Under the pieces are notes generated by a model that did no database searches, was not told the DNA's origin, and saw only the letters and a program-made list of their open reading frames with translations. The translations under genes and the position numbers were made by a program. Below are positions 1-14,144 of a stretch of 14,144 bases of DNA, piece after piece (within the stretch, counting starts at the first letter, position 1; each line of letters begins with the position of its first letter). This DNA comes from Coraliomargarita_B sp036735565 (GTDB lineage Bacteria; Verrucomicrobiota; Verrucomicrobiia; Opitutales; Coraliomargaritaceae). The stretch covers positions 1 through 14,144 of the forward strand of contig DAINOC010000070.1 of assembly GCA_036735565.1 (NCBI GenBank). Direction: 5' to 3'.

Positions 1-1
1 C

Positions 2-64
2 CTCCATGTGATGGAAGATCAGAAAGACGCGCTGCTGAGTCCGCTGGATGCGTTGGTGGGCTGA
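2..64 (+). CDS. possible 3' end of an unidentified plus-strand gene (partial)
   Basis: An open frame runs from the window edge to a TGA at 62-64 and would encode a tail ending MEDQKDALLSPLDALVG. It would converge on the pseudouridine synthase gene, which ends at 184. With only about 20 codons visible, no domain or family can be recognised. The in-frame ATG at 11-13 is not argued to be a start. The main support is that two inverted repeats follow at once, as is common between convergent genes. It could equally be chance. Confidence 0.25.
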   Translation, partial: LHVMEDQKDALLSPLDALVG

Positions 65-78
65 GGGGCGCGCGCGGG

Positions 79-121
79 CCATCGCCTGAACGGCGGGCGA
101 TGGGGCGCTTCGCAAGCGAAG
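79..121. repeat. two adjacent inverted repeats between convergent gene ends
   Basis: CCATCGCC (79-86) pairs perfectly with GGCGATGG (96-103) across a 9-nt loop. Directly after it, CTTCGC (108-113) faces GCGAAG (116-121). Neither is followed by a clear T-run on either strand, so a classical intrinsic terminator is not shown. The position between a possible plus-strand gene end (64) and the minus-strand pseudouridine synthase stop (184) fits a weak or Rho-assisted two-way termination zone. The rest of 65-183 shows nothing else recognisable. Confidence 0.35.
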
Positions 122-183
122 GCCCTACGGCCCTGCCCGCAAGCTCCCCGTCAAGCGGCTCGATGACCGTTGCCGTGAAAGGA

Positions 184-1257
184 CTAGCGGCGGCGTGGTT
201 TGCGGGCGGCGGGTGTCCGGGAAGCCTCACCGTTGGCGGCCACAATGGCTTTTTCCCGGAGGCTGCTTTCCAGCTCTTGGAGGTCCTGGGGGAATTTGCA
301 GCTGAAGCGGGTGGTTTTGCCGGTCTCGGGGTGGATAAAGCCGATACTGGAGGCATGGAGGGCCTGACGGCGGCAGCCATAGGGCGCACCGGTGCCCTGC
401 TCAGCGGCGGCCACAAAATCGGGGTGGTAGGTCCGGTCGCCCAGGAGGGGCACGCCTGCGCGGGCGGCATGAATCCGCAGCTGGTGCTTCAATCCGGTTT
501 CCAGGCGCAAGCGCAGGCGCGACACGGTGTGGGTGCTCTCGCGTCCGACCGGCCAGGTAAAGGCATCCAGAACCTCGTAGTGGCTGATGGCCTCTGTGGC
601 ACCCTCGGTGGGCTCATCGTAGACGGCTTGCTCCATCCCCGCCTCGTCCAGCTTGAACCAGCTGCGCCAGGTGCCCTTGCGCTGGGCCGGACTGCCATCG
701 CCGAGGGCGAGGTATTCGCGGATAAAGCTGTGCTCCCTCACCTGCTTGACCAGGTGCTCTCGGGCCTGCGGGTTCATGGCAAAACAGAGCAGGCCGCTTG
801 TATATTGGTCGAGCCGGTGCACGGGCAGTGGTCGCGGCCGGGCCCGCGCCGGGCTTCGGCGATCCGACGGTCCGCCCGCCCGGCTCTCCAGATAGCGGTC
901 GAGCAGGCTCAGCGCGGAGGGCTGCGACTGCTCCGGCAGCGGCACAGAGAGCAGGCCTGCACCCTTGTTGACAATGGCCAGCGAGTCGTCGATGTAGAGT
1001 AGATTGACCTGCGCGTGAATGCGGCAGGGCATGCGCTTGAACAGGACCTTGGCGGTGAGCGACCCGGCATCCTCCAGCCGCAAACGTGCTCCCGGTTGCG
1101 GTTCGAGTGGCAGGTGCGGCTTCGCCACCACTACCCCGTCCAACCGCACACGCCCCTGGGCAAACCACTCCTTGAGCCGCTTGCGGGGGCTGTCCGGGTG
1201 GCTCAAAGCCAGCCACTCCAGCGCCGTCTTAACGGCAGGTTCGTTCGGTTCGTTCAT
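184..1257 (-). CDS. RluA-family RNA pseudouridine synthase with S4 domain
   Basis: Predicted 357-aa cytoplasmic enzyme that converts specific uridines in rRNA (or tRNA) to pseudouridine. An S4-like RNA-binding domain lies at about residues 10-62. The catalytic domain follows: a YIDDSLAIVNKGAG segment (88-101), the catalytic HRLD motif at 147-150 (Asp150 is the expected nucleophile), KHQLRIH at 257-263, a GDRTYHP segment near 273, and QALHASSIGFIHPETG at 298-313. These are RluA/RluD-type motifs, not RsuA/RluB-type ones. The last residues are basic (ARKPRRR), perhaps aiding RNA binding. The start codon at 1257 is chosen because the S4 domain begins right after it; the ribosome site is weak. The gene starts only 17 nt beyond the T-run of the rpoC terminator, so it is probably a separate unit or depends on read-through. 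The target site cannot be told from sequence, so no symbol is given. Confidence 0.9.
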   Translation of the reverse strand: MNEPNEPAVKTALEWLALSHPDSPRKRLKEWFAQGRVRLDGVVVAKPHLPLEPQPGARLRLEDAGSLTAKVLFKRMPCRIHAQVNLLYIDDSLAIVNKGAGLLSVPLPEQSQPSALSLLDRYLESRAGGPSDRRSPARARPRPLPVHRLDQYTSGLLCFAMNPQAREHLVKQVREHSFIREYLALGDGSPAQRKGTWRSWFKLDEAGMEQAVYDEPTEGATEAISHYEVLDAFTWPVGRESTHTVSRLRLRLETGLKHQLRIHAARAGVPLLGDRTYHPDFVAAAEQGTGAPYGCRRQALHASSIGFIHPETGKTTRFSCKFPQDLQELESSLREKAIVAANGEASRTPAARKPRRR

Positions 1258-1274
1258 AACGGGCTTCTGATGGG

Positions 1275-1305
1275 AAAAAAAGCCCGCTCGATTGAGCGGG
1301 CTTTT
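1275..1305 (-). terminator. intrinsic terminator of the rpoB-rpoC operon
   Basis: A 12-bp perfect stem, AAAAGCCCGCTC (1278-1289) with GAGCGGGCTTTT (1294-1305), closes a 4-nt loop. Read on the minus strand, the GC-rich part is followed by seven Ts (1281-1275). It begins 22 nt after the rpoC stop. The stem also carries four Ts on the plus-strand side, so it could work in both directions. This is a textbook Rho-independent terminator. Confidence 0.95.
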
Positions 1306-1327
1306 GAAAGTTCAATGATCGGCCGAA

Positions 1328-5569
<4,242 letters not shown>

Positions 5570-5609
5570 TGAATCAAACCTTTTAAAATATTACGTGGAA
5601 TCGAACGAC

Positions 5610-9404
<3,795 letters not shown>

Positions 9405-9453
9405 GGTGAGTGATCCGTATTACGGTAATGTTTATGTATTGACTCCAGGAGTT

Positions 9454-9467
9454 GCTGCATCGGCAGC
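9454..9467 (-). repeat. small hairpin in the rpoB leader
   Basis: GCTGC (9454-9458) and GCAGC (9463-9467) form a 5-bp stem with a 4-nt ATCG loop, only 8 nt beyond the T-run of the long rplL-rpoB hairpin. Nearby are two short near-palindromes, ACTCCAGGAGT and CCGTATTACGG. No promoter is evident. The element may simply shape the rpoB leader; function is unknown. Confidence 0.3.
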
Positions 9468-9475
9468 GGAAAGAC

Positions 9476-9528
9476 AAAAACAGCTAGGCGAGGCTCCGGC
9501 CGATTTCCGACCGGAGCTCACCTAACTG
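9476..9528 (-). terminator. long hairpin terminator/attenuator between rplL and rpoB
   Basis: On the minus strand, bases 9528-9481 fold into one long stem. An outer 12-pair part (starting CAGTTAGGTGAG, three G-U pairs) is followed, after one bulged C, by an inner 9-pair part (CTCCGGTCG with CGGCCGGAG, one G-U pair). The loop is 5 nt. Five Ts follow at 9480-9476. This has all features of a Rho-independent terminator. It lies inside what is normally one transcription unit, so it most likely acts as a partial terminator that lowers rpoBC relative to the ribosomal protein genes. E. coli also has an attenuator in this spacer. Confidence 0.85.
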
Positions 9529-9568
9529 TGAAATGTTCGTTGCTTGAATATAAGCGTTCGTAGCGATG

Positions 9569-9952
<384 letters not shown>

Positions 9953-9973
9953 GATGTTTTACCTTTCAATTGG

Positions 9974-9997
9974 TTAGCGTCCTTTCGATGGGGACAT
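9974..9997 (-). other. possible 7-codon leader ORF (MSPSKGR) upstream of rplL
   Basis: In the rplJ-rplL spacer an ATG at 9997 opens a 7-codon frame ending in TAA at 9974, 21 nt before the rplL start. A perfect AGGAGG lies upstream at 10012-10017, but its spacing to this ATG (14 nt) is longer than normal. No other start codon is better placed for that site. The frame may be chance; if translated, it could feed ribosomes to rplL. Confidence 0.2.
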
Positions 9998-9999
9998 TT

Positions 10000-10017
10000 A
10001 AGAGGCGAATTCCTCCT
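10000..10017 (-). promoter_or_regulatory. orphan Shine-Dalgarno motif inside a small hairpin, rplJ-rplL spacer
   Basis: On the minus strand, AGGAGG (10017-10012) can pair with CCTCTT (10005-10000) across the 6-nt loop AATTCG; one pair is G-U. The motif is a full ribosome-binding core but has no gene start at the normal distance: rplL begins 59 nt further on. It may act as a standby site for ribosomes loading onto rplL, or be a remnant. The purpose is inference. Confidence 0.35.
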
Positions 10018-10049
10018 AACCGTATTTTTGGGTTGTTGTTGTGTTTTCG

Positions 10050-10071
10050 GCCGCAGCAATGGTGCCGCGGC
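10050..10071 (-). repeat. 9-bp hairpin just after rplJ
   Basis: On the minus strand GCCGCGGCA (10071-10063) pairs with TGCTGCGGC (10058-10050) over the tetraloop CCAT; eight pairs are Watson-Crick and one is G-U. A T-rich side (TTTT) and an A-rich side (AAAA) can extend it with one bulge. No T-run follows it, so it is not a Rho-independent terminator. It could be an RNase processing site, a barrier to exonucleases, or a site bound by the L10-L12 complex. Confidence 0.5.
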
Positions 10072-10089
10072 AAAAGCTTTGATCGGGAC

Positions 10090-10608
10090 TTAAGCGCCAC
10101 CAGCTTCGCGCACTTTGGCTTGAAGCACATTGACGACACTCTGCGGGACGGCGTTGAGGACGCGGACGAGGCTGGTGCCGGGTTGAGTGAGCAAACCGAG
10201 CAACTGGGCGCGAAGCACCTCGAGGCCCGGGAGCTTGGCCAGCGCTTCGATCTGTGCCCGGGTGAGGGCCTTATCGTTCAGCATACCTGCCTTCAGCTCG
10301 ACTTTTTCCTTCTTCTTGAAGAATTCCTCGATGACCTTGGCGACGCCGGACGGATTGTTTCCGCCGACGATGATCGCCGTGGGACCATTCAGGAACTCGC
10401 TGAGGTCGGGCAGGTTTTTCTGGCCGGCGGCCACATTGAAGATGCTGTTCTTCACCACATGGAACTCGGCCTGGTGCTCGGCCAGCGAGGCGCGAAGCTC
10501 CGAGGTTTCCTCCACGGTGATACGCTCGTAGTTGGCGAGGTAGACGTAATCGGATTTGGCGAGATGCTGACTGACCTCCGCCACAAGATATTCTTTTTCT
10601 GGTCTCAT
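10090..10608 (-). CDS. rplJ: 50S ribosomal protein L10 (uL10)
   Basis: 172-aa protein that anchors the L7/L12 stalk to 23S rRNA. The N-terminal rRNA-binding domain spans about 1-135, with the typical LRASLAEHQAEFHVVKNSIF stretch (38-57) and NGPTAIIVGG (74-83). The C-terminal helix (about 138-172) is where L7/L12 dimers attach. Length is normal for the family. The start at 10608 is supported by a full AAGGAGG at 10619-10625 that overlaps the rplA stop, so rplJ is translationally linked to rplA. The 15-nt gap leaves no room for the long L10 autoregulatory leader seen upstream of rplJ in E. coli and many other bacteria. Confidence 0.98.
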   Translation of the reverse strand: MRPEKEYLVAEVSQHLAKSDYVYLANYERITVEETSELRASLAEHQAEFHVVKNSIFNVAAGQKNLPDLSEFLNGPTAIIVGGNNPSGVAKVIEEFFKKKEKVELKAGMLNDKALTRAQIEALAKLPGLEVLRAQLLGLLTQPGTSLVRVLNAVPQSVVNVLQAKVREAGGA

Positions 10609-10618
10609 TGGTTCGTAG

Positions 10619-10625
10619 CCTCCTT
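10619..10625 (-). promoter_or_regulatory. strong rplJ Shine-Dalgarno overlapping the rplA stop codon
   Basis: AAGGAGG shares its first two As with the rplA stop TAA (10624-10626) and lies 10 nt before the rplJ ATG. It is the clearest ribosome-binding site in the window and fixes the rplJ start. The overlap suggests that ribosomes ending rplA can restart on rplJ. Confidence 0.8.
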
Positions 10626-11328
10626 AGTTCTTGTTGTAGGGGCCGGCATCGATCGCGATACCCGGGCTCATGGTGGCACTCAGGGTCAGGCTCTTGATGA
10701 ACTTGCCGGAGACTGCTTTGGGACGGGCTTCGCCGATCGCTTTAATGGCGGCTTCGGCATTCTCCGAGAGCTGTTCGGGGGTGAACGAGCGCTTGCCCAC
10801 GACAACGGCAACGTTGGCAGTTTTGTCCATTTTGAACTCAACGCGGCCGCCCTTGACCGCAGTGATTGCGGCGGGGACATCGTCGGTAACAGTGCCCGAC
10901 TTGGGGTTGGGCATGAGACCACGGGGACCCAGCACCCGGGCCACACGACGCACCACCTTCATGGCACTCGTGGTGGAAATCGCGACGTCGAAGTCTGTCC
11001 AGCCGGCTTCAACTTTTTCGATCAAGTCGTCCATTCCGGCCTCTTCGGCTCCGGCGGCAATGGCCTCGTCCGTATTTTCGGTGAACACAATGACGCGGAC
11101 CGTCTTACCGCTTCCGTTGGGAAGCGACAGGGTGCCGCGGACCATCTGATCGCTCTTACGCGGATCGACAGTGAGGTGAGCGTAGATTTCGACGGTTTCG
11201 TCGAACTTCGCCTTGGGTAGTTTGTTGAGTAGCGCAGACGCTTCTTCGACCGAGTAAGTCTTCGTCAGGTCTGCCGCTGCGACAGCCGAACGATAGCGTT
11301 TGCTTCCCTTGATTTGCTGGGTGGCCAT
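10624..11328 (-). CDS. rplA: 50S ribosomal protein L1 (uL1)
   Basis: 234-aa protein of the mobile L1 stalk of the large subunit, which helps deacylated tRNA leave the E site; in many bacteria it also represses its own operon. Domain I is formed by both termini and domain II by the middle (about 70-160). The family signature GPRGLMPNPKSGTVT lies at 134-148, and FIKSLTLSATMSPGIAID at 210-227 is the usual C-terminal strand region. Full length. The start at 11328 has an AAGAGA sequence just upstream. It lies 54 nt after rplK, with a hairpin in the gap, and its stop overlaps the rplJ ribosome site. Confidence 0.98.
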   Translation of the reverse strand: MATQQIKGSKRYRSAVAAADLTKTYSVEEASALLNKLPKAKFDETVEIYAHLTVDPRKSDQMVRGTLSLPNGSGKTVRVIVFTENTDEAIAAGAEEAGMDDLIEKVEAGWTDFDVAISTTSAMKVVRRVARVLGPRGLMPNPKSGTVTDDVPAAITAVKGGRVEFKMDKTANVAVVVGKRSFTPEQLSENAEAAIKAIGEARPKAVSGKFIKSLTLSATMSPGIAIDAGPYNKN

Positions 11329-11352
11329 GTTATCTCTTGTGGTTGGGTGAAT

Positions 11353-11374
11353 GAAGCGCCGTGGGTGGCGCTTC
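11353..11374 (-). repeat. perfect 8-bp hairpin between rplK and rplA
   Basis: GAAGCGCC (11353-11360) and GGCGCTTC (11367-11374) form a perfect stem with a 6-nt loop. On the minus strand it is followed by ATTCACCC, not a T-run, so it is not a standard terminator. It sits 24 nt before the rplA start and could influence rplA translation or be a binding site for L1. That role is inferred from position only. Confidence 0.5.
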
Positions 11375-11382
11375 GTTGAAAA

Positions 11383-11808
11383 TTAATCGACGACTTCGAG
11401 GCCCATGGAGCGGGCCGTGCCGGCGATGATGTGGAAGGCGGCTTCCTCGTCCTTTGCATTCAAATCGGCCTTCTTCTTCTCGCAGATTTCGAGAACCTGC
11501 TTGCGCGTGACCGTGCCGACCTTGGTGCGGTTTGGCACGCCCGAGCCCTTGGCGATACCGGCCGCCTTCTTGAGCAGAATCGCAGCGGGGGGCGACTTCA
11601 GGATGAACGAGAACGAGCGGTCCGCGTAAACCGTGATGACAACCGGGAGGATCATGCCTGCCTGGTCGCTGGTCTTGGCGTTGAACTCCTTACAGAAGCC
11701 CATGATATTGACACCCTTGGCACCAAGGGCCGGACCAACGGGAGGTGCCGGATTGGCGGCGCCCGCAGGCAGTTGCAAACGAATTAATCCTACGACTTTC
11801 TTAGACAT
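11383..11808 (-). CDS. rplK: 50S ribosomal protein L11 (uL11)
   Basis: 141-aa protein of the GTPase-associated centre; binds 23S rRNA near the stalk base and is needed for factor function and for RelA sensing. The N-terminal domain carries the Pro-rich linker AGAANPAPPVGPALGAKGVN (15-34), including the proline region tied to thiostrepton action. The C-terminal rRNA-binding domain (about 70-141) ends with AFHIIAGTARSMGLEV (124-139), the family signature. Normal length. The start is 6 nt after the nusG stop with only a weak GAAGAAAG purine stretch, so it is probably coupled to nusG. There is no room for a separate L11-operon promoter or L1-binding leader. Confidence 0.98.
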   Translation of the reverse strand: MSKKVVGLIRLQLPAGAANPAPPVGPALGAKGVNIMGFCKEFNAKTSDQAGMILPVVITVYADRSFSFILKSPPAAILLKKAAGIAKGSGVPNRTKVGTVTRKQVLEICEKKKADLNAKDEEAAFHIIAGTARSMGLEVVD

Positions 11809-11814
11809 GACAGT

Positions 11815-12390
<576 letters not shown>

Positions 12391-12456
12391 GTGATCTCAG
12401 TGCGTTTCGGTCAGTGGAGGCAGTGGCAGCTTGGGGAAAGGAAAAGTCCATTCCAA

Positions 12457-12660
12457 CTAGCGCACCCAGGAGGTCAGCAGTTCGACGCCGTTCATCAGCG
12501 AAAAGTCAACCAGCGCGATGTAGGTGCCGAGCATCGCCGTGGCGATAAGGACGACGACCGTAGAGTCGCGGAGTTCGATCTTGGAGGGCCAGGAGGCCTT
12601 CTTGAGCTCGGTCATCGTCTCTTTATAAAAAAGACGGATGCTGGTGAACGGATTTTTCAT
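12457..12660 (-). CDS. secE: preprotein translocase subunit SecE
   Basis: 67-aa inner-membrane protein that clamps SecY in the SecYEG channel. It has an N-terminal amphipathic segment, the conserved ELKKASWP motif (18-25) and a single membrane helix at about 33-52 (VVVLIATAMLGTYIAL core); this short one-helix form is the usual one outside gammaproteobacteria. I chose the ATG at 12660 (MKNPFTSIRLFYKE). The frame stays open upstream to an ATG at 12702, but that one lies within tRNA-Trp and cannot be the real start. No Shine-Dalgarno is visible. The start codon is only 14 nt after the encoded CCA end of tRNA-Trp, so the mRNA left after tRNA processing would have a very short leader. Confidence 0.93.
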   Translation of the reverse strand: MKNPFTSIRLFYKETMTELKKASWPSKIELRDSTVVVLIATAMLGTYIALVDFSLMNGVELLTSWVR

Positions 12661-12670
12661 GCTGACGAGG

Positions 12671-12750
<80 letters not shown>

Positions 12751-12772
12751 ATCGGTGTTTATTTGCTTGTGA

Positions 12773-12778
12773 ATATTA
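12773..12778 (-). promoter_or_regulatory. possible -10 element ahead of tRNA-Trp
   Basis: TAATAT on the minus strand lies 22 nt before the tRNA-Trp 5' end and just after the hairpin that follows tuf. A promoter here would let tRNA-Trp and the secE-nusG-ribosomal protein genes be read independently of tuf. No TTGACA-like -35 is seen at the right spacing, where the hairpin sits instead, so support is weak. Confidence 0.2.
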
Positions 12779-12788
12779 AGACAGAGAA

Positions 12789-12816
12789 GCCGAGGGCCCT
12801 ATTTAGAGCCCTCGGC
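12789..12816 (-). terminator. hairpin after tuf, probable partial terminator
   Basis: GCCGAGGGC (12789-12797) pairs perfectly with GCCCTCGGC (12808-12816) over a 10-nt loop, starting 27 nt after the tuf stop. On the minus strand it is followed by TTCTCTGTCTTAAT, a T-rich but interrupted run, so termination is likely incomplete. It would set tuf output apart from the tRNA-Trp/secE/nusG genes that follow. Confidence 0.65.
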
Positions 12817-12843
12817 AAAACTGTAGGAGCGTTGGCCCCGCGG

Positions 12844-14034
12844 TTACTTGGTAACCTCGGTGATACGACCGGCGCCGATGGTGCGGCCGCCTTCGCGGAT
12901 CGCAAAGCGCTGGCCGACCTCCATAGCGATCTTTTTGCCGAGCTCGATCGTCACCGTGAGGTTGTCACCAGGCATGACCATCTCGACGCCCTCAGGGCAC
13001 TTGATGATACCGGTAACGTCGGCGGTGCCGAAGAAGAACTGCGGACGGTAGCCATCGAAGAACGGCGTGTGGCGGCCACCTTCGTCCTTGGAGAGGACGT
13101 AGAGCTCAGCCTTGCCTTCGGTGTGCGGAGTGATGGAGCCGGGCTTGGCGATGACCTGGCCACGCTCGATCGCTTCACGGTCAACACCGCGGAGAAGCAG
13201 ACCGACGTTGTCGCCAGCCATACCCTGATCAAGTTGCTTGCGGAACATTTCCACACCCGTGACGATGGTCTTCTGGGTGTCCTTCATGCCGACGATCTCG
13301 ATTTCCTCGCCGACCTTGACAACACCACGCTCGATACGACCGGTGGCAACCGTGCCGCGGCCGGTGATCGAGAAGACGTCTTCAACGGACATGAGGAGCG
13401 GCTTATCGATTTCGCGGGTGGGCTCGGCGATATCGGTGTCGATCGCATCCATGAGCTTGCCGATTGCGTCCACACCCTCGGGCTTGCCCTCAAGTGCTGC
13501 GGTAGCGGAACCACGGACGATGGTGATATCATCGCCGGGATACTCGTATTTGGAAAGAAGGTCGCGGATCTCCATCTCGACGAGTTCGAGGAGCTCTTCG
13601 TCGTCCAGGAGGTCCACCTTGTTCAGCCAGACCACGATGGTCGGCACACCAACCTGACGGGCCAGAAGGATGTGCTCACGGGTCTGTGGCATCGGGCCGT
13701 CCGCAGCGGAAACCACGAGGATCGCGCCGTCCATTTGAGCCGCACCGGTGATCATGTTCTTCACGAAGTCAGCGTGGCCCGGGCAGTCAACGTGCGCATA
13801 GTGACGGTTTTCCGTCTCATATTCAACGTGTGCCACAGCGATGGTAACGGTCTTGGTCGCGTCACGGACAGTTCCGCCCTTGGCGATGTCCGCATAGGAC
13901 TTGAACTTGGCCAGACCCTTGTCCGACTGGACCTTGAGGATCGCAGTGGTGGTGGTGGTTTTGCCGTGGTCAATGTGACCGATCGTGCCGACGTTGACGT
14001 GCGGTTTGGTTCTTTCGAATGTTTCCTTAGCCAT
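12844..14034 (-). CDS. tuf: translation elongation factor EF-Tu
   Basis: 396-aa GTPase that delivers aminoacyl-tRNA to the ribosomal A site. The GTPase domain has the P-loop GHIDHGKT (19-26), DCPGHAD (83-89, catalytic His87), NKVD (138-141) and GSA (175-177). Domain 2 holds EDVFSITGRGTVATGRIERG (218-237), and domain 3 ends with GGRTIGAGRITEVTK. Length is standard. Switch I is unusual: where E. coli has RGITINTSHVEY, this protein has KTVTIAVAHVEY at 61-72, preceded by an AKGGTVRDAT segment instead of the usual APEEKA. The Mg-coordinating Thr (E. coli Thr61) is kept as Thr64. The start ATG sits in ACCACCATGG with no Shine-Dalgarno and an A/T-rich leader. It lies 55 nt after tRNA-Thr, as in the thrT-tufB arrangement of E. 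coli, so it is probably co-transcribed with the tRNA. Confidence 0.99.
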   Translation of the reverse strand: MAKETFERTKPHVNVGTIGHIDHGKTTTTTAILKVQSDKGLAKFKSYADIAKGGTVRDATKTVTIAVAHVEYETENRHYAHVDCPGHADFVKNMITGAAQMDGAILVVSAADGPMPQTREHILLARQVGVPTIVVWLNKVDLLDDEELLELVEMEIRDLLSKYEYPGDDITIVRGSATAALEGKPEGVDAIGKLMDAIDTDIAEPTREIDKPLLMSVEDVFSITGRGTVATGRIERGVVKVGEEIEIVGMKDTQKTIVTGVEMFRKQLDQGMAGDNVGLLLRGVDREAIERGQVIAKPGSITPHTEGKAELYVLSKDEGGRHTPFFDGYRPQFFFGTADVTGIIKCPEGVEMVMPGDNLTVTIELGKKIAMEVGQRFAIREGGRTIGAGRITEVTK

Positions 14035-14085
14035 GGTGGTTTTTAGTTATTATTGTGAGATTGTTATTGTTTAGTGAGTTTTTCT

Positions 14086-14144
<59 letters not shown>

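Noticed and set aside
100..1002. A 300-codon plus-strand open frame opposite the pseudouridine synthase
   Set aside because: The minus-strand frame has clear RluA-family motifs and an S4 domain; the plus-strand frame has none.

Overview
This window is a core housekeeping locus of a bacterium, read almost entirely from the minus strand. In transcription order (high to low coordinates) it holds tRNA-Thr (cut by the window edge), tuf, tRNA-Trp, secE, nusG, rplK, rplA, rplJ, rplL, rpoB and rpoC. A strong intrinsic terminator follows rpoC, and then comes a separate RluA-type pseudouridine synthase gene. Only the left edge (1-64) hints at a plus-strand gene, of which at most the last 20 codons are visible.

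The organism looks like a GC-rich member of the PVC group, most likely Verrucomicrobiota of the Opitutus/Coraliomargarita type. The basis is: the gene order tuf - tRNA-Trp - secE - nusG; an RpoC carrying an SI3-type insertion in the trigger loop; and an EF-Tu switch I sequence that departs from the usual RGITI form in a way I recall from Opitutus-like EF-Tu. This placement is inference from memory of families, not from a search.

Layout: 14090-14144 is the 3' part of tRNA-Thr(GGU). 12844-14034 is tuf, followed by a hairpin with a weak T-run. 12675-12750 is tRNA-Trp(CCA), 14 nt ahead of secE. 11815-12660 holds secE and nusG. 9569-11808 holds the four stalk/L1-region ribosomal proteins L11, L1, L10 and L7/L12. 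9405-9568 is the rplL-rpoB spacer, with a very long hairpin plus T-run. 1328-9404 holds rpoB and rpoC. 1275-1305 is the operon terminator. 184-1257 is the pseudouridine synthase, and 65-183 is a short non-coding stretch with inverted repeats.

The genes supply the elongating ribosome (EF-Tu, the stalk proteins, L1, two tRNAs), the Sec translocon subunit SecE, and the transcription machinery (NusG, beta, beta'). The hairpins between rplK/rplA, rplJ/rplL and rplL/rpoB are the likely places where output of ribosomal proteins versus RNA polymerase is adjusted. I see no mobile element, CRISPR array, phage gene or new multi-gene system. The points most worth a second look are within known proteins: a beta' subunit that has lost all four cysteines of the second zinc site, and an EF-Tu with a rewritten switch I.
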